Positions 1 to 7,579 of a stretch of DNA of 64,000 nucleotides are shown one piece after another (position 1 is the first letter of the stretch; every line of letters begins with the position of its first letter). The stretch is from contig CAVSQS010000005.1 in assembly GCA_963730165.1 (NCBI GenBank), positions 62,001-126,000 on the forward strand. The letters are read 5' to 3'. Both the position numbers and the translations under genes were made by a program. This DNA comes from DASSQJ01 sp963730165. GTDB lineage: Bacteria > Actinomycetota > Actinomycetes > Actinomycetales > Dermatophilaceae. The notes under the pieces were generated by a model that searched no databases, was not told the DNA's origin, and saw only the letters and a list, made by a program, of their open reading frames with translations.

Positions 1-1130
1 TCGCGGCGGACGAAGATGTCGGCGATCTCGACGACGTCCTCCTCCACTCGACCCGGCACCGCGGCGACTTCTCGGACGACCCGACGGCCGTCGCGCTCCA
101 GGGAAAGATGGACGACGAGGTCGACGGAGGCCGCGACCGTCGGCACGACGAAGCGGGCCGCGACGTTCTCACCGGCGAGGAGGGGCAGCGTGCACATCTT
201 CGTCACCGCCTCACGGGCACTGTTCGCGTGGACGGTGCACATCCCGGGTAGTCCCGAGTTGAGGGCGATGAGCAGGTCGAGACTCTCCGCCTGCCGGACC
301 TCGCCCACGACGATGCGCGACGGCCGCATCCGCAGGGCCTCCTTGACGAGCCGGCGGAGTGGCACCTCCCCGGTCCCCTCGAGGGACGGCTGGCGACACT
401 GCATGGAGGCCACGTCGCGGTGAGGGATCCGCAGCTCGAAGACCTCCTCGCAGGTCACGACCCTCTCCCGCGCGGGAATGGCGGCCGCGAGGCAGTTCAA
501 CATGGTCGTCTTCCCCGCCTGGGTGCCTCCGGCGACCAGGATGTTGAGGCCGGCCACGACGGCGGCATCGAGGAAGCGCGCGGCCTGCGGTGTGATCGTG
601 CCGAGCCGGAGCAGGTCGTCCATCGTGTCCGCCTTCACGACGAACTTGCGGATGTTGACGTACCAGTGCTCGCGCGTGATGTCGGGGATGACGACGTGCA
701 GTCGGCTGCCGTCAGGCAGCACCGCGTCGACGAACGGGGAGGACAGGTCGACCCGCCGCCCGGACGGCTTGAGCATCCGCTCGACGAGGTCCCGGACCTG
801 GTCGTGGGTCAGGAGCGTGGTGGTCAGCTCGGCCACCCCGTCACGGGCGACGAAGACGCGAGACGGCTCGTTGACCCAGATCTCCTCGATGCTGGGATCG
901 TCGAGGTACTGCTGCAACGGACCGTAACCGACGACGGTGTCCCACAGCACCTTCGACGTCGCACCAGGATCGGTCAGGACGGGCAGTCCACCGTGCATCG
1001 AGCGCTCGTCGTAATCGGTGACGGCATCGTGCACCAGGCGTCGGACCGCCGGTTCGTCACGCTGCGGGTCCAGACCCGAGCGACGGATGAGCTCGCGCAC
1101 CTCACCCTCGAGCGTGGCGACGGCGTCCAC
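1..1130 (-). CDS. CpaF/TadA-type secretion ATPase, 3' end beyond window
   Basis: A hexameric VirB11/GspE-class ATPase that would power assembly of a Tad-like pilus at the inner face of the membrane. Seen: 376 codons from GTG 1130 with GGAAGGGGG upstream; a Walker A GGTQAGKTT near residues 201-209, an N-terminal domain containing VVGYGPLQQYLDDPSIEEI, and the Asp box EEVFELRIPH. CpaF proteins usually run about 400-460 residues, so little is missing beyond the left edge. It is a paralogue of the complete cpaF at 57988-59382 and is not next to the other Tad genes in view; its partners (TadB/TadC) may lie left of the window. Its first 84 codons and about 100 bp of leader are duplicated at 4487-4842. 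Confidence 0.9.
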   Translation of the reverse strand, partial: MDAVATLEGEVRELIRRSGLDPQRDEPAVRRLVHDAVTDYDERSMHGGLPVLTDPGATSKVLWDTVVGYGPLQQYLDDPSIEEIWVNEPSRVFVARDGVAELTTTLLTHDQVRDLVERMLKPSGRRVDLSSPFVDAVLPDGSRLHVVIPDITREHWYVNIRKFVVKADTMDDLLRLGTITPQAARFLDAAVVAGLNILVAGGTQAGKTTMLNCLAAAIPARERVVTCEEVFELRIPHRDVASMQCRQPSLEGTGEVPLRRLVKEALRMRPSRIVVGEVRQAESLDLLIALNSGLPGMCTVHANSAREAVTKMCTLPLLAGENVAARFVVPTVAASVDLVVHLSLERDGRRVVREVAAVPGRVEEDVVEIADIFVRR

Positions 1131-1234
1131 GGCTGACCCCCTTCCCCGAGCGGCCGGGCCCCTCCCCGGTGCACTGCCCCTAGGGAACCCCACCAGAGGG
1201 GCGGCCGCATCCCGAGCGGCGCACGACTGTGGAC
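879..1234. repeat. 356-bp direct repeat, copy 1 (cpaF 5' end plus leader)
   Basis: This segment recurs in the same orientation at 4487-4842, offset 3608 bases, with five mismatches that I count by eye. It covers the first 84 codons of cpaF and 104 bp upstream. Homology starts at GATCTCCTCGATG inside the gene and stops at CTGTGGAC, with unrelated sequence on either side. Confidence 0.95.
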
Positions 1235-1457
1235 AACGCGGCTCTGGAGCGACGGACGAGGACCATGGGGCCCAAGAGCCCCAGTGGTCCCACGGCGCGG
1301 CGGGCGCCAGGGCAAGCCTTGCCGGTGGCCGTCAGAACGACTCGGCCGAGGCGCCCAATCCGCACCCTCGGATCCCCTCGCCGCACTGCAAGGACGACGG
1401 CGGAGTCGCAGGCGCTATCGCACGGGAGTGTCGGACCTCAGCTGAGACGGCTTCGAG
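1131..1457. other. cpaF leader; no gene
   Basis: The left third is the repeated cpaF leader, with the GGAAGGGGG ribosome site close to the start. From 1235 to 1457 I find no ORF with plausible codon use or a start signal. It sits between two minus-strand genes and may hold the cpaF promoter, but I cannot assign a clear -35/-10 pair. Confidence 0.5.
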
Positions 1458-1943
1458 CTAGGAGATGTAACCCGCCAGCGCGTCCTTGACCCCGTTGGAG
1501 ACGGAGCTGGTGCCGCCGAGGATGACGATCCGGCCAGGGTTGAGCCGGGTCAGCTCATCGGCGACGACGGACGGGATCGACGTCGGCGTCACCAGCAGCA
1601 CCGGACCGCCCTTGACCCGCCCGCGGGACCACCCGAGAGCGCATCCGGGAAGCTCGTCCCCGTCGCCACATACGCCACCGGCACCCTCCGGTCGAACGTC
1701 GCGGCGCTGATCGCCGCCGACGTCGCATACCGGTTCCGACCCGACACCCGGTCCACCGACCCGGCCACCGTGGCAACCTCCGGCGCCACCCCCGGCCACG
1801 GTGGTCACACCCCCTGCGGCGCTCGCAGCAACACCCCCACCACCGAGCACCACCGCTACCGACGCCACCAACGCCCCCCACCCCCACCACCACCGAGAAC
1901 CCGCCCCGCCACCCTTGCGACCGCAAGACGGGCGCCACCCCAT
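1458..1943 (-). pseudogene. CWB2 cell-wall-binding protein, single repeat, two frameshifts
   Basis: Remnant of a secreted protein with one putative cell-wall-binding repeat 2 (CWB2). The N-terminal frame reads a hydrophobic signal-like stretch (VASVAVVLGGGGVAASAA). The family signature (VDRVSGRNRYATSAAIS, then VAYVATGTSFPDALSGGPAGG) continues in another frame from about 1789 to 1625. The conserved end (VKGGPVLLVTPTS, then GRIVILGGTSSVS) is back in the first frame to the stop at 1458. A missing base near 1622 and a second shift near 1780 therefore break it. It is divergent from the intact CWB2 gene at 2464 and only moderately similar to it. A sequencing error at one site could explain one shift but hardly both. 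Confidence 0.8.
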
Positions 1944-2463
1944 TCCGACCGATTCACAGAATCCGTCTCACCAGGCGACCAAAGGTTCGACCGTCGGCCA
2001 CGTAGACCCGCTCTCGCGCATTCACCGAAATCCGGCGGACGCGCGGAATCTCGGCTGGATACGCCTTCTTGTGCATTTCCTGTGTGGATGGCTGGGTGTC
2101 GGCGGGGAGGCGCAGATCCCCAACGGAGCCATTCCGTGGAACGGGCCGCTCGGCTGCGTCGTGCGCGGCCACAGCCACTACGTGCGCCAACAGGCGTGCC
2201 CCGCATCGGCCTCCTTCGGTGAACGGACGACAAGGGAATGGCGATGAACGGAGAATCATCGCCCGCTTGATGAGATGGGGCCCTCCGACCAGCTGCGCCA
2301 TCAGTAGGGTCCAGATGCAGTTGAGCCCATTCGGCTCCGGGGGCTGCACAACGAATGGACTCCGGGGCCCGCACGACTATCGAATTGACGGACGTCGATA
2401 CAAGGCAGGCCGACCACGTCGAACGGCGGCCACTGACTGGAGAACCCTCGAAAGGCTGACACG
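1944..2463. other. 520-bp divergent intergenic region
   Basis: Lies between the broken CWB2 gene (minus) and the intact one (plus). Base composition is visibly less G+C-rich than the flanks and I find no convincing ORF. It probably holds the promoter of the gene at 2464; the only firm signal is GAAAGG eight bases before that ATG. Confidence 0.45.
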
Positions 2464-4098
2464 ATGCTGAGATTGAAGCGAGCCGATCACCGCGACGCCG
2501 TGACAACCCGAACCGCGCGTCTGTCCGCGTGGATCATCGCAGCTGTGGTTGCTGCGTTTGCGACCGTCGGCGGGCTCTCGGCCTCGGCTTCCGCGGCTAC
2601 TCCCCCGATTCCTGGGTTTGAGATCTCCGTCCAAGACGCCTCAGGTGCCTCGACTACCGACGGCGCCATCACGGTCACGGCCACGACTGCCCCGGACGGC
2701 ACCTACGACGTGAGCATCTACAACCAGACCGACCTCGCCGGGTTCGGCCAGATCACCGTGCCGGGAGGGAACGCCTACACCGGGACCGGGCTCGATGCCA
2801 GGACCTACACCGTCATCGTGCGCAATAACAGCGACCAGAGCGAAGTTGGACGCGACCTCAACGTGGTGGTCGGCGTGAGCACGGGCGCCCAGGCCACGGT
2901 GGCGGTCAGCTTCGCTGGCCCCACGGCGTGCTACCCCGACAATGGGTCGGTTCAGGACGTGCCGTTCAGCGTCACGAACGGACCTGTGGCGCAGGACATC
3001 ACCGTGACGTTGGTGGACAGCGGCGTGGCCACGCTCATCGACACCGTCGTCCCACATGCAGCGGGCCAGACCAACGATTCTGCCTTGGTGGCGGTGGACA
3101 TCATCTTCGGCCACACCTACGTGCTGACGGCCACCGGGGCCATTGGGGGAACCGATTCCGCGACGTGGACCGCGCCGGCGCTCTGTGACCCGGTGGCCCG
3201 CATCTCCGGCCCGAACCGGTACGCCACCTCCGCAGCGATCAGCGCCGCGAGCTTCGACCCCGGCGTCCCCGTGGCCTACGTCGCCACCGGCACCAACTTC
3301 CCCGACGCCCTCTCCGGCGGCCCCGCCGGGGGCATCAAGGGCGGCCCCGTCCTCCTGGTCACCCCCACCTCCATCCCCACCGAGGTCGCCGCCGAGCTGA
3401 CCCGACTCCAGCCCGCACGCATCGAGATCCTCGGCGGGACCAGCTCGGTCTCCACCGCAGTCGAGACCGCCCTCGGCGGGTACACCTCCGGCCCGGTGGA
3501 CCGGCTCTCCGGCCCGAACCGGTACGCCACCTCGGCAGCGATCAGCGCCGCGAGCTTCGACCCCGGCGTCCCCGTGGCCTACGTCGCCACCGGAGTGAAC
3601 TTCCCCGACGCCCTCTCCGGCGGCCCCGCCGGAGGCCTCAAGGGCGGCCCCGTCCTCCTGGTCACCCCCACCTCCATCCCCTCGCAGGTCGCCGCCGAGC
3701 TGACCCGACTCCAGCCCGGCCGGATCGTCATCCTCGGCGGGACCAGCTCGGTCTCCACCGCAGTCGAGACCGCCCTCGGCGGGTACACCTCCGGCCCGGT
3801 GGACCGGCTCTCCGGCCCGAACCGGTACGCCACCTCCGCAGCGATCAGCGCCGCGAGCTTCGACCCCGGCGTCCCCGTGGCCTACGTCGCCACCGGAGTG
3901 AACTTCCCCGACGCCCTCTCCGGCGGCCCCGCCGGAGGCCTCAAGGGCGGCCCCGTCCTCCTGGTCACCCCCACCTCCATCCCCTCGCAGGTCGCCGCAG
4001 AGCTGACCCGACTCCAGCCCGCACGCATCGAGATCCTCGGAGGAACCAGCTCGGTCTCCACCGCCGTCGAGACCGCCCTGGCCGCCTACATCAAGTAG
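2464..4098 (+). CDS. Secreted protein with three CWB2 cell-wall-binding repeats
   Basis: A 544-residue exported surface protein. Residues 1-44 look like a long signal peptide (basic start, hydrophobic core AWIIAAVVAAFATVGGLSA, cleavage after SASA). Residues 45-241 are Thr/Val-rich, probably beta-sandwich, with two cysteines (GPTACYP, ALCDP). Residues 242-342, 343-443 and 444-544 are three CWB2 repeats, each with SGPNRYATSAAIS, FPDALSGGPAGG and ILGGTSSVS motifs. In clostridia CWB2 triplets anchor proteins to wall polymers, so three repeats at the C terminus suggest a wall-attached protein; the ligand and the N-terminal function are unknown. ATG 2464 has GAAAGG upstream. Two hairpins follow the stop. 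It lies inside the segment bracketed by cpaF repeats. Confidence 0.9.
   Translation: MLRLKRADHRDAVTTRTARLSAWIIAAVVAAFATVGGLSASASAATPPIPGFEISVQDASGASTTDGAITVTATTAPDGTYDVSIYNQTDLAGFGQITVPGGNAYTGTGLDARTYTVIVRNNSDQSEVGRDLNVVVGVSTGAQATVAVSFAGPTACYPDNGSVQDVPFSVTNGPVAQDITVTLVDSGVATLIDTVVPHAAGQTNDSALVAVDIIFGHTYVLTATGAIGGTDSATWTAPALCDPVARISGPNRYATSAAISAASFDPGVPVAYVATGTNFPDALSGGPAGGIKGGPVLLVTPTSIPTEVAAELTRLQPARIEILGGTSSVSTAVETALGGYTSGPVDRLSGPNRYATSAAISAASFDPGVPVAYVATGVNFPDALSGGPAGGLKGGPVLLVTPTSIPSQVAAELTRLQPGRIVILGGTSSVSTAVETALGGYTSGPVDRLSGPNRYATSAAISAASFDPGVPVAYVATGVNFPDALSGGPAGGLKGGPVLLVTPTSIPSQVAAELTRLQPARIEILGGTSSVSTAVETALAAYIK
3187..4095 (+). repeat. Three tandem 303-bp CWB2 units
   Basis: Units at about 3187-3489, 3490-3792 and 3793-4095, exactly 303 bp (101 codons) apart and almost identical at DNA level. 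Unit 3 matches unit 2 in its first half (GTGAAC after ACCGGA, CCTCAAG) but unit 1 near its end (GCACGCATCGAG). This mosaic suggests recombination among the units. Confidence 0.95.
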
Positions 4099-4174
4099 GC
4101 CCTCCTCGCGCCCCGGAGGGCCTAAAGCAGCATCGCCTGGGGCCAGCGCAGACCGCGCTGGCCCCAGGCGATGC
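4096..4174 (+). terminator. Two tandem perfect hairpins after the CWB2 gene
   Basis: The first hairpin starts at the TAG stop: TAGGCCCTCC (4096-4105) pairs with GGAGGGCCTA (4115-4124). The second has perfect 20-bp arms, GCATCGCCTGGGGCCAGCGC (4130-4149) and its complement (4155-4174), with a 5-base loop. Neither has a T-tract, as is common for actinobacterial terminators. Confidence 0.85.
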
Positions 4175-4486
4175 AGTGCTCCACGACGGGCGAATCCCCG
4201 CCACCCCTTCGGGTGCTGCCTCCAGCGAGAGCGGTCGTCGCAGTGCCCGAGAGGTAGCCGACCGCGTCAGGAGGCGCCGACCATGGCCTTCTCGACGCAC
4301 CCACTCGAAGCGAGGTCAGCCCGCTGGGTTGCTGGTGGTAGGCGCATGGGACGGACCATGTCTCGGCGGGACACGCGCTCCAAGTGGAGCAAGACAGAAA
4401 CCGGCCGCGGATGGCCCACCAAGCTGAGGACGAGGTGGCGGCAGCGCGGAGGGCGAGCACCCGGGAATCAGTCGCCGCTTGATTCG
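4175..4486. other. Unassigned sequence left of the cpaF fragment
   Basis: No ORF here has a recognisable product. On the minus strand the reading frame of the truncated cpaF copy runs on through non-homologous sequence to 4316, which is a junction artefact rather than a gene. I see no transposase or integrase fragment and no terminal inverted repeats. Confidence 0.5.
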
Positions 4487-4738
4487 GATCTCCTCGATGC
4501 CGGGATCGTCGAGGTACTGCTGCAACGGACCGTAACCGACGACGTTGTCCCACAGCACCTTCGACGTCGCACCAGGATCGGTCAGGACGGGCAGTCCACC
4601 GTGCATCGAGCGCTCGTCGTAGTCGGTGACGGCATCGTGCACCAGGCGTCGGACCGCCGGTTCGTCACGCTGCGGGTCCAGACCCGAGCGACGGATGAGC
4701 TCGCGCACCTCACCCTCGAGCGTGGCGACGGCGTCCAC
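4487..4738 (-). pseudogene. Truncated cpaF copy (first 84 codons)
   Basis: Starts at the same GTG and ribosome site as the intact cpaF and keeps the frame for 84 codons with two substitutions (T to N in WDTV, S to G in DDPSIEEI). Homology then ends abruptly at EEI and the frame enters unrelated sequence. All ATPase motifs are missing, so it cannot work as a motor. If transcribed it would give a protein of about 140 residues with an alien tail, stopping at 4316. Confidence 0.9.
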
Positions 4739-4842
4739 GGCTGACCCCCTTCCCCGAGCGGCCGGGCCCCTCCCCGGTGCACTGCCCCTAGGGAACCCCG
4801 CCAGAGGGGCGGCCGCATCCCGAGCGGCGCACAACTGTGGAC
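4487..4842. repeat. 356-bp direct repeat, copy 2
   Basis: Second copy of 879-1234, same orientation, five mismatches. Together the two copies bracket about 3.25 kb carrying both CWB2 genes. Recombination between them would delete 3608 bp and restore a single cpaF 5' region. Confidence 0.95.
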
Positions 4843-5064
4843 GAGGCGACGCTGCAGGGGGAGATGAGAACGAAGTGACCTACCGACGCGCGACCCGGAC
4901 GACGCAAGAGAGCGGTTCGGCGGTCCGCCCCGGCTGGTGGCGCCGCGGTGGGCGCACCCCAGCATCCACGCCGTCTGTCGTCGTCCCGACCTCGTTGACC
5001 GCGGCATACCAGTTGGGTACCACGTCGCAGGTGGCGTGCTGCCGTGGACGGCTTGCTGGGCAGC
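4843..5064. other. Spacer right of the repeat; no clear gene
   Basis: Right of the repeat junction. One short minus-strand frame (WYAAVNEVGTTTDGVDAG, near 4960-5020) looks faintly coding but has no start signal and no recognisable family, so I do not call it. Confidence 0.4.
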
Positions 5065-5406
5065 TCAGACGTGCTGGACGTGGTAGACGACGGTCTGCAC
5101 GCGGATCTTGCCGTCAGCGAAGACGAAGGTGTCGATGCCGTCGTCGACCTTGAAGCCCTCACCGGAGGCGGCCCACTCGAGGTACAGGACGTCGTCGGCG
5201 AACGTCGTGGAGAGGGTCCACTCGGCGTTCGGGACGTCGCTGAGCAGCTGGGTGAACACCTCCCGGGCCCCTTCCAGCCCCCGAAGGACCTTCCCCTGCA
5301 CGATGAACAGCGAGTCCTCGCTGTAATCCTCGAGGATGCCCTCCAGGTCACCGGCTCCCAGTACCTGGCCGTGGTGCGCAAAGACCTCTTCCGGAGTCCG
5401 CGACAT
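5065..5406 (-). CDS. NTF2-like (SnoaL-type) protein
   Basis: A 113-residue protein with the cone-shaped NTF2-like pattern: N-terminal helices (EEVFAHHGQVLGAGDLEGIL), then EDYSEDSLFIVQG, then strands ending in TVVYHVQHV. Members of this fold are small polyketide cyclases, isomerases or binding domains, and nothing in the sequence selects one. ATG 5406 is chosen because GGAAGGGGG lies just upstream; the frame stays open further but lacks coding character there. It stands alone on the minus strand. Confidence 0.8.
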   Translation of the reverse strand: MSRTPEEVFAHHGQVLGAGDLEGILEDYSEDSLFIVQGKVLRGLEGAREVFTQLLSDVPNAEWTLSTTFADDVLYLEWAASGEGFKVDDGIDTFVFADGKIRVQTVVYHVQHV

Positions 5407-5797
5407 TGCGGTCCCCCTTCCGTTTCGTGGGCTGTCCCTCAGGGCGGTACGAGAAGTGTCCCACCCCGCAAATGTGCGCCACAAGGCGCTGCCTCTGGCC
5501 AACGGGCACTCCCGGTGCTTGGCTCTGACCAGGGGCGGGCCGCGAGGGCTACCGCTTCCCGACTTCGCCAAGAGTGGTCATGAGCTGCGGTCGAGGAGGT
5601 CCCGGAGCCGGCGCTGCGCGAGGTCGGGTCCGCTGTGGATCACCTGGCGCCGGGCTACGCGTCGCCCCCCATCCGCTCATCAGCGAGAGCCTCGCTGCGC
5701 TCACCAGCGCCGGTGAGCCGACCCCCCGCTCTCGAGAGAGGCACTCCCCGAGGCAGTCCCGACCAGCGGATCGCGATGTGAGCAGGCGACGACCCGA
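5407..5797. other. 391-bp gap with no convincing gene
   Basis: Between two minus-strand genes. A short minus-strand stretch ending at 5578 (DLAQRRLRDLLDRSS, then stop) resembles the tail of a real protein, but a stop lies shortly upstream and no start is evident; it may be a gene relic. Otherwise I see nothing. Confidence 0.4.
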
Positions 5798-6346
5798 TCA
5801 CCCGGGTCGGTGCTCGGAGGTCCGCTGCTCCGAGCGCAGGATCCCCATGCGCACGACGTCCTCGTAGGCGCCACGGACCCAGGCGTGCTGGCGTTGACGT
5901 CCCTCCACGACGAAACCCGCCTTCTCATAGGCGCGGATGGCGGCGATGTTCGATGAGATCGCCTGAAGATGGATCCGGCGCAGGTTGAGACGCACGAACC
6001 CGAACTCGACGAGCTGGCTGATGGCGGCTGTCCCGATCCCCCGACCCCGGGCGCCCCGTTCCAGGGTGATCCCGGCCTCGGCGTGACGCGCGAGCAGGTC
6101 GACGTCGAACAGGGTCGCACTGCCGACAGCTGTGCCGTCGACGTCGACGACGAAGAACACCGGGGCCCGGGGGTCCTCGTCGTCGGCAGCGCGCGCGAGT
6201 CGAGCGTCGAAGCGGTCCCTCGTGACGGGGCGCGGCGCGTGCGATGTCCGCTCCTCCCAGGTGTCCAGGTCGGCGGCGGTCTCGAACAGCAGGTCGAGGT
6301 CTTCGTCGGTGCGGGGCCGCAGCGACACGATGGGTGGGTTCGGCAC
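5798..6346 (-). CDS. GNAT N-acetyltransferase, RimJ/RimL type
   Basis: A 182-residue acyl-CoA-dependent acetyltransferase. The acetyl-CoA pyrophosphate loop is ERGARGRGIGTAAI, followed by the C-terminal motif SSNIAAIRAYEKAGFVVEGR typical of RimJ/RimL-like enzymes that modify protein N-termini or small amines. The substrate is not predictable. Start GTG 6346 (PNPPIVSLRPRTDEDLD) fits the domain beginning and has a -10-like TAGCGT seven bases upstream with no Shine-Dalgarno, so the mRNA is probably leaderless. The same frame stays open upstream to 7000, but that part is antisense to the gene at 6498 and then enters the tail of the frameshifted TetR. Confidence 0.88.
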   Translation of the reverse strand: MPNPPIVSLRPRTDEDLDLLFETAADLDTWEERTSHAPRPVTRDRFDARLARAADDEDPRAPVFFVVDVDGTAVGSATLFDVDLLARHAEAGITLERGARGRGIGTAAISQLVEFGFVRLNLRRIHLQAISSNIAAIRAYEKAGFVVEGRQRQHAWVRGAYEDVVRMGILRSEQRTSEHRPG

Positions 6347-6353
6347 GGTCAGG

Positions 6354-6359
6354 ACGCTA
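6354..6359 (-). promoter_or_regulatory. -10 box of leaderless GNAT gene
   Basis: TAGCGT on the minus strand, seven bases before the GTG at 6346; no ribosome site intervenes. Confidence 0.5.
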
Positions 6360-6497
6360 CGGCGATGACGGCGGGCACACCACCGGCTTTCGCCCGTGTC
6401 GGGGACGAGGGCGACGAAGCGCAGGATGCCGTGCTTCCGCCGATGGCGTGGAAGAGGCACGCTGGACGCGTTGTCGCGACGTCGGAGGGAGTGCCAG

Positions 6498-6680
6498 GTG
6501 GACATCGACCGGCAGGAGATCATCGACCAGCTTCGCGGTCGGAACGAGGACGACGTCGCCGACCTCGCGGAGCGAGAGCTCCCCGAGGTGGTCGACACCC
6601 AGGAGCATGCCGACCTCCTCCATCGGCTCGGCATCAACCCGGCGGATCTGCTGGGTGGGATCGGTGGCACCTTCGGCTGA
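6498..6680 (+). CDS. Small acidic protein of unknown function
   Basis: A 60-residue, strongly acidic, helical protein (DIDRQEIIDQLRGR, then DVADLAERELPEVVDT, then ADLLHRLGINPADLLGG). GTG 6498 has GGAGGGA seven bases upstream, which sets the start; an ATG further up lacks such a site. I recognise no family. The regular helical pattern and good codon use argue it is real. It lies between two minus-strand genes and is transcribed alone. Confidence 0.7.
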   Translation: MDIDRQEIIDQLRGRNEDDVADLAERELPEVVDTQEHADLLHRLGINPADLLGGIGGTFG

Positions 6681-6754
6681 GCCGCCCCGAGGCCGGACGT
6701 TCCGCGCCGTGCAGACCGACTGGTCCCTCGTCCAACCGCATTGCTCGAGGTACG

Positions 6755-7401
6755 ACCCTGCAGCCGGGTGACGGTGTGGGCAATCCACTGTTCGTACTGC
6801 GCGTCGCTCCAGCCGGCGTGGCGCACGAGCAGCCGGTATCCCTGGTCGGTCATCACTGCCCACAGGCCCTCGGCGCGCTGACGCTCCAGGTCGTGGCCGG
6901 CCATGAGCGCCATCCCGGCGACGAAGTCCGGCGCTGGCGCTCCATCTCGGCGGTCAACTCCTCCGCCGGCGCGGCCTCGGTGTCGGCGGCCGTGCGCCAC
7001 ACCCGCATCAGCTCCACCGTGCGCCGGTGCACCTCGACTGCCAGCCGCGCGCCGGCCGCGGCAGGCTGCGGAAGGTCACCCTCGGCCAGCGCCGCGAACC
7101 GGTCACGCGCCATGGCCCCCACCGGCTCGTCGTCACCGACCGCGGCCACGTCGACGACCGCCTTGAACAGCTCTGCCTTCGACCCGAACGTGTCGTAGAT
7201 CGTCTTCAGCGAGATATTCGCGTCCTCGGCGATGTCTCGAACCCGCGTCGCGGCCCACCCGCGGTCGACGAGCATTCGGTGGGCCACCGCCAGGACCGCC
7301 GCCCGCGTCCGTCGCGCCTGGCGGCTCCGCAGATCACTGACGTATCGCCGTCGGGGCGGCTCGGGCTCCTCCCGAGTTGCGTCCGCTGCGCTCCCCTCCA
7401 T
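6755..7401 (-). pseudogene. TetR-family regulator, frameshifted in the ligand domain
   Basis: Residues about 30-75 form a good TetR helix-turn-helix (RAAVLAVAHRMLVDRGWAAT, then IAEDANISLKTIYDTFGSKAELF). The frame holds to about 6940 (ELTAEMERQRR), then reads a non-TetR tail to a stop at 6853. The expected C-terminal part (PDFVAGMALMAGHDLERQRA, then GYRLLVRHAGW and YEQWIAHTVTRLQ) continues in the next frame to about 6755. One base lost between about 6926 and 6940 explains this. The DNA-binding half alone (182 residues) could still be made. A sequencing error is possible. Confidence 0.7.
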
Positions 7402-7566
7402 TACCTCGAGATCGCACCGCCATTTCAGCGAATGACCGGCGGATGAGGCGGTTCCTCGTCAGCGACGAAGCACCGCGCGCCACGCAGGCCGCCGGGCGGC
7501 CCCGTCCGCGACTCACCCTCCCCCGGGACCTGTGGACAACCGACGGCCGGTGTCGCCGGCGGCACC

Positions 7567-7572
7567 TACGGT
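7567..7572 (+). promoter_or_regulatory. -10 box of leaderless FHA-FtsK gene
   Basis: TACGGT seven bases before ATG 7580, with no Shine-Dalgarno between. Confidence 0.5.
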
Positions 7573-7579
7573 CGCCCAC

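Noticed and set aside
4316..4834. A 172-residue protein read through the second repeat copy
   Set aside because: It is a truncated cpaF 5' end running into unrelated sequence; the N-terminal extension is leader DNA.
4843..5064. A short minus-strand coding-like stretch near 4960-5020
   Set aside because: No start codon with signal, no family resemblance, and fewer than 60 codons.
5798..7000. A possible 400-residue TetR-GNAT fusion on the minus strand
   Set aside because: The middle of the frame is antisense to the small gene at 6498-6680, and each end matches a separate family with its own proper start or frameshift.
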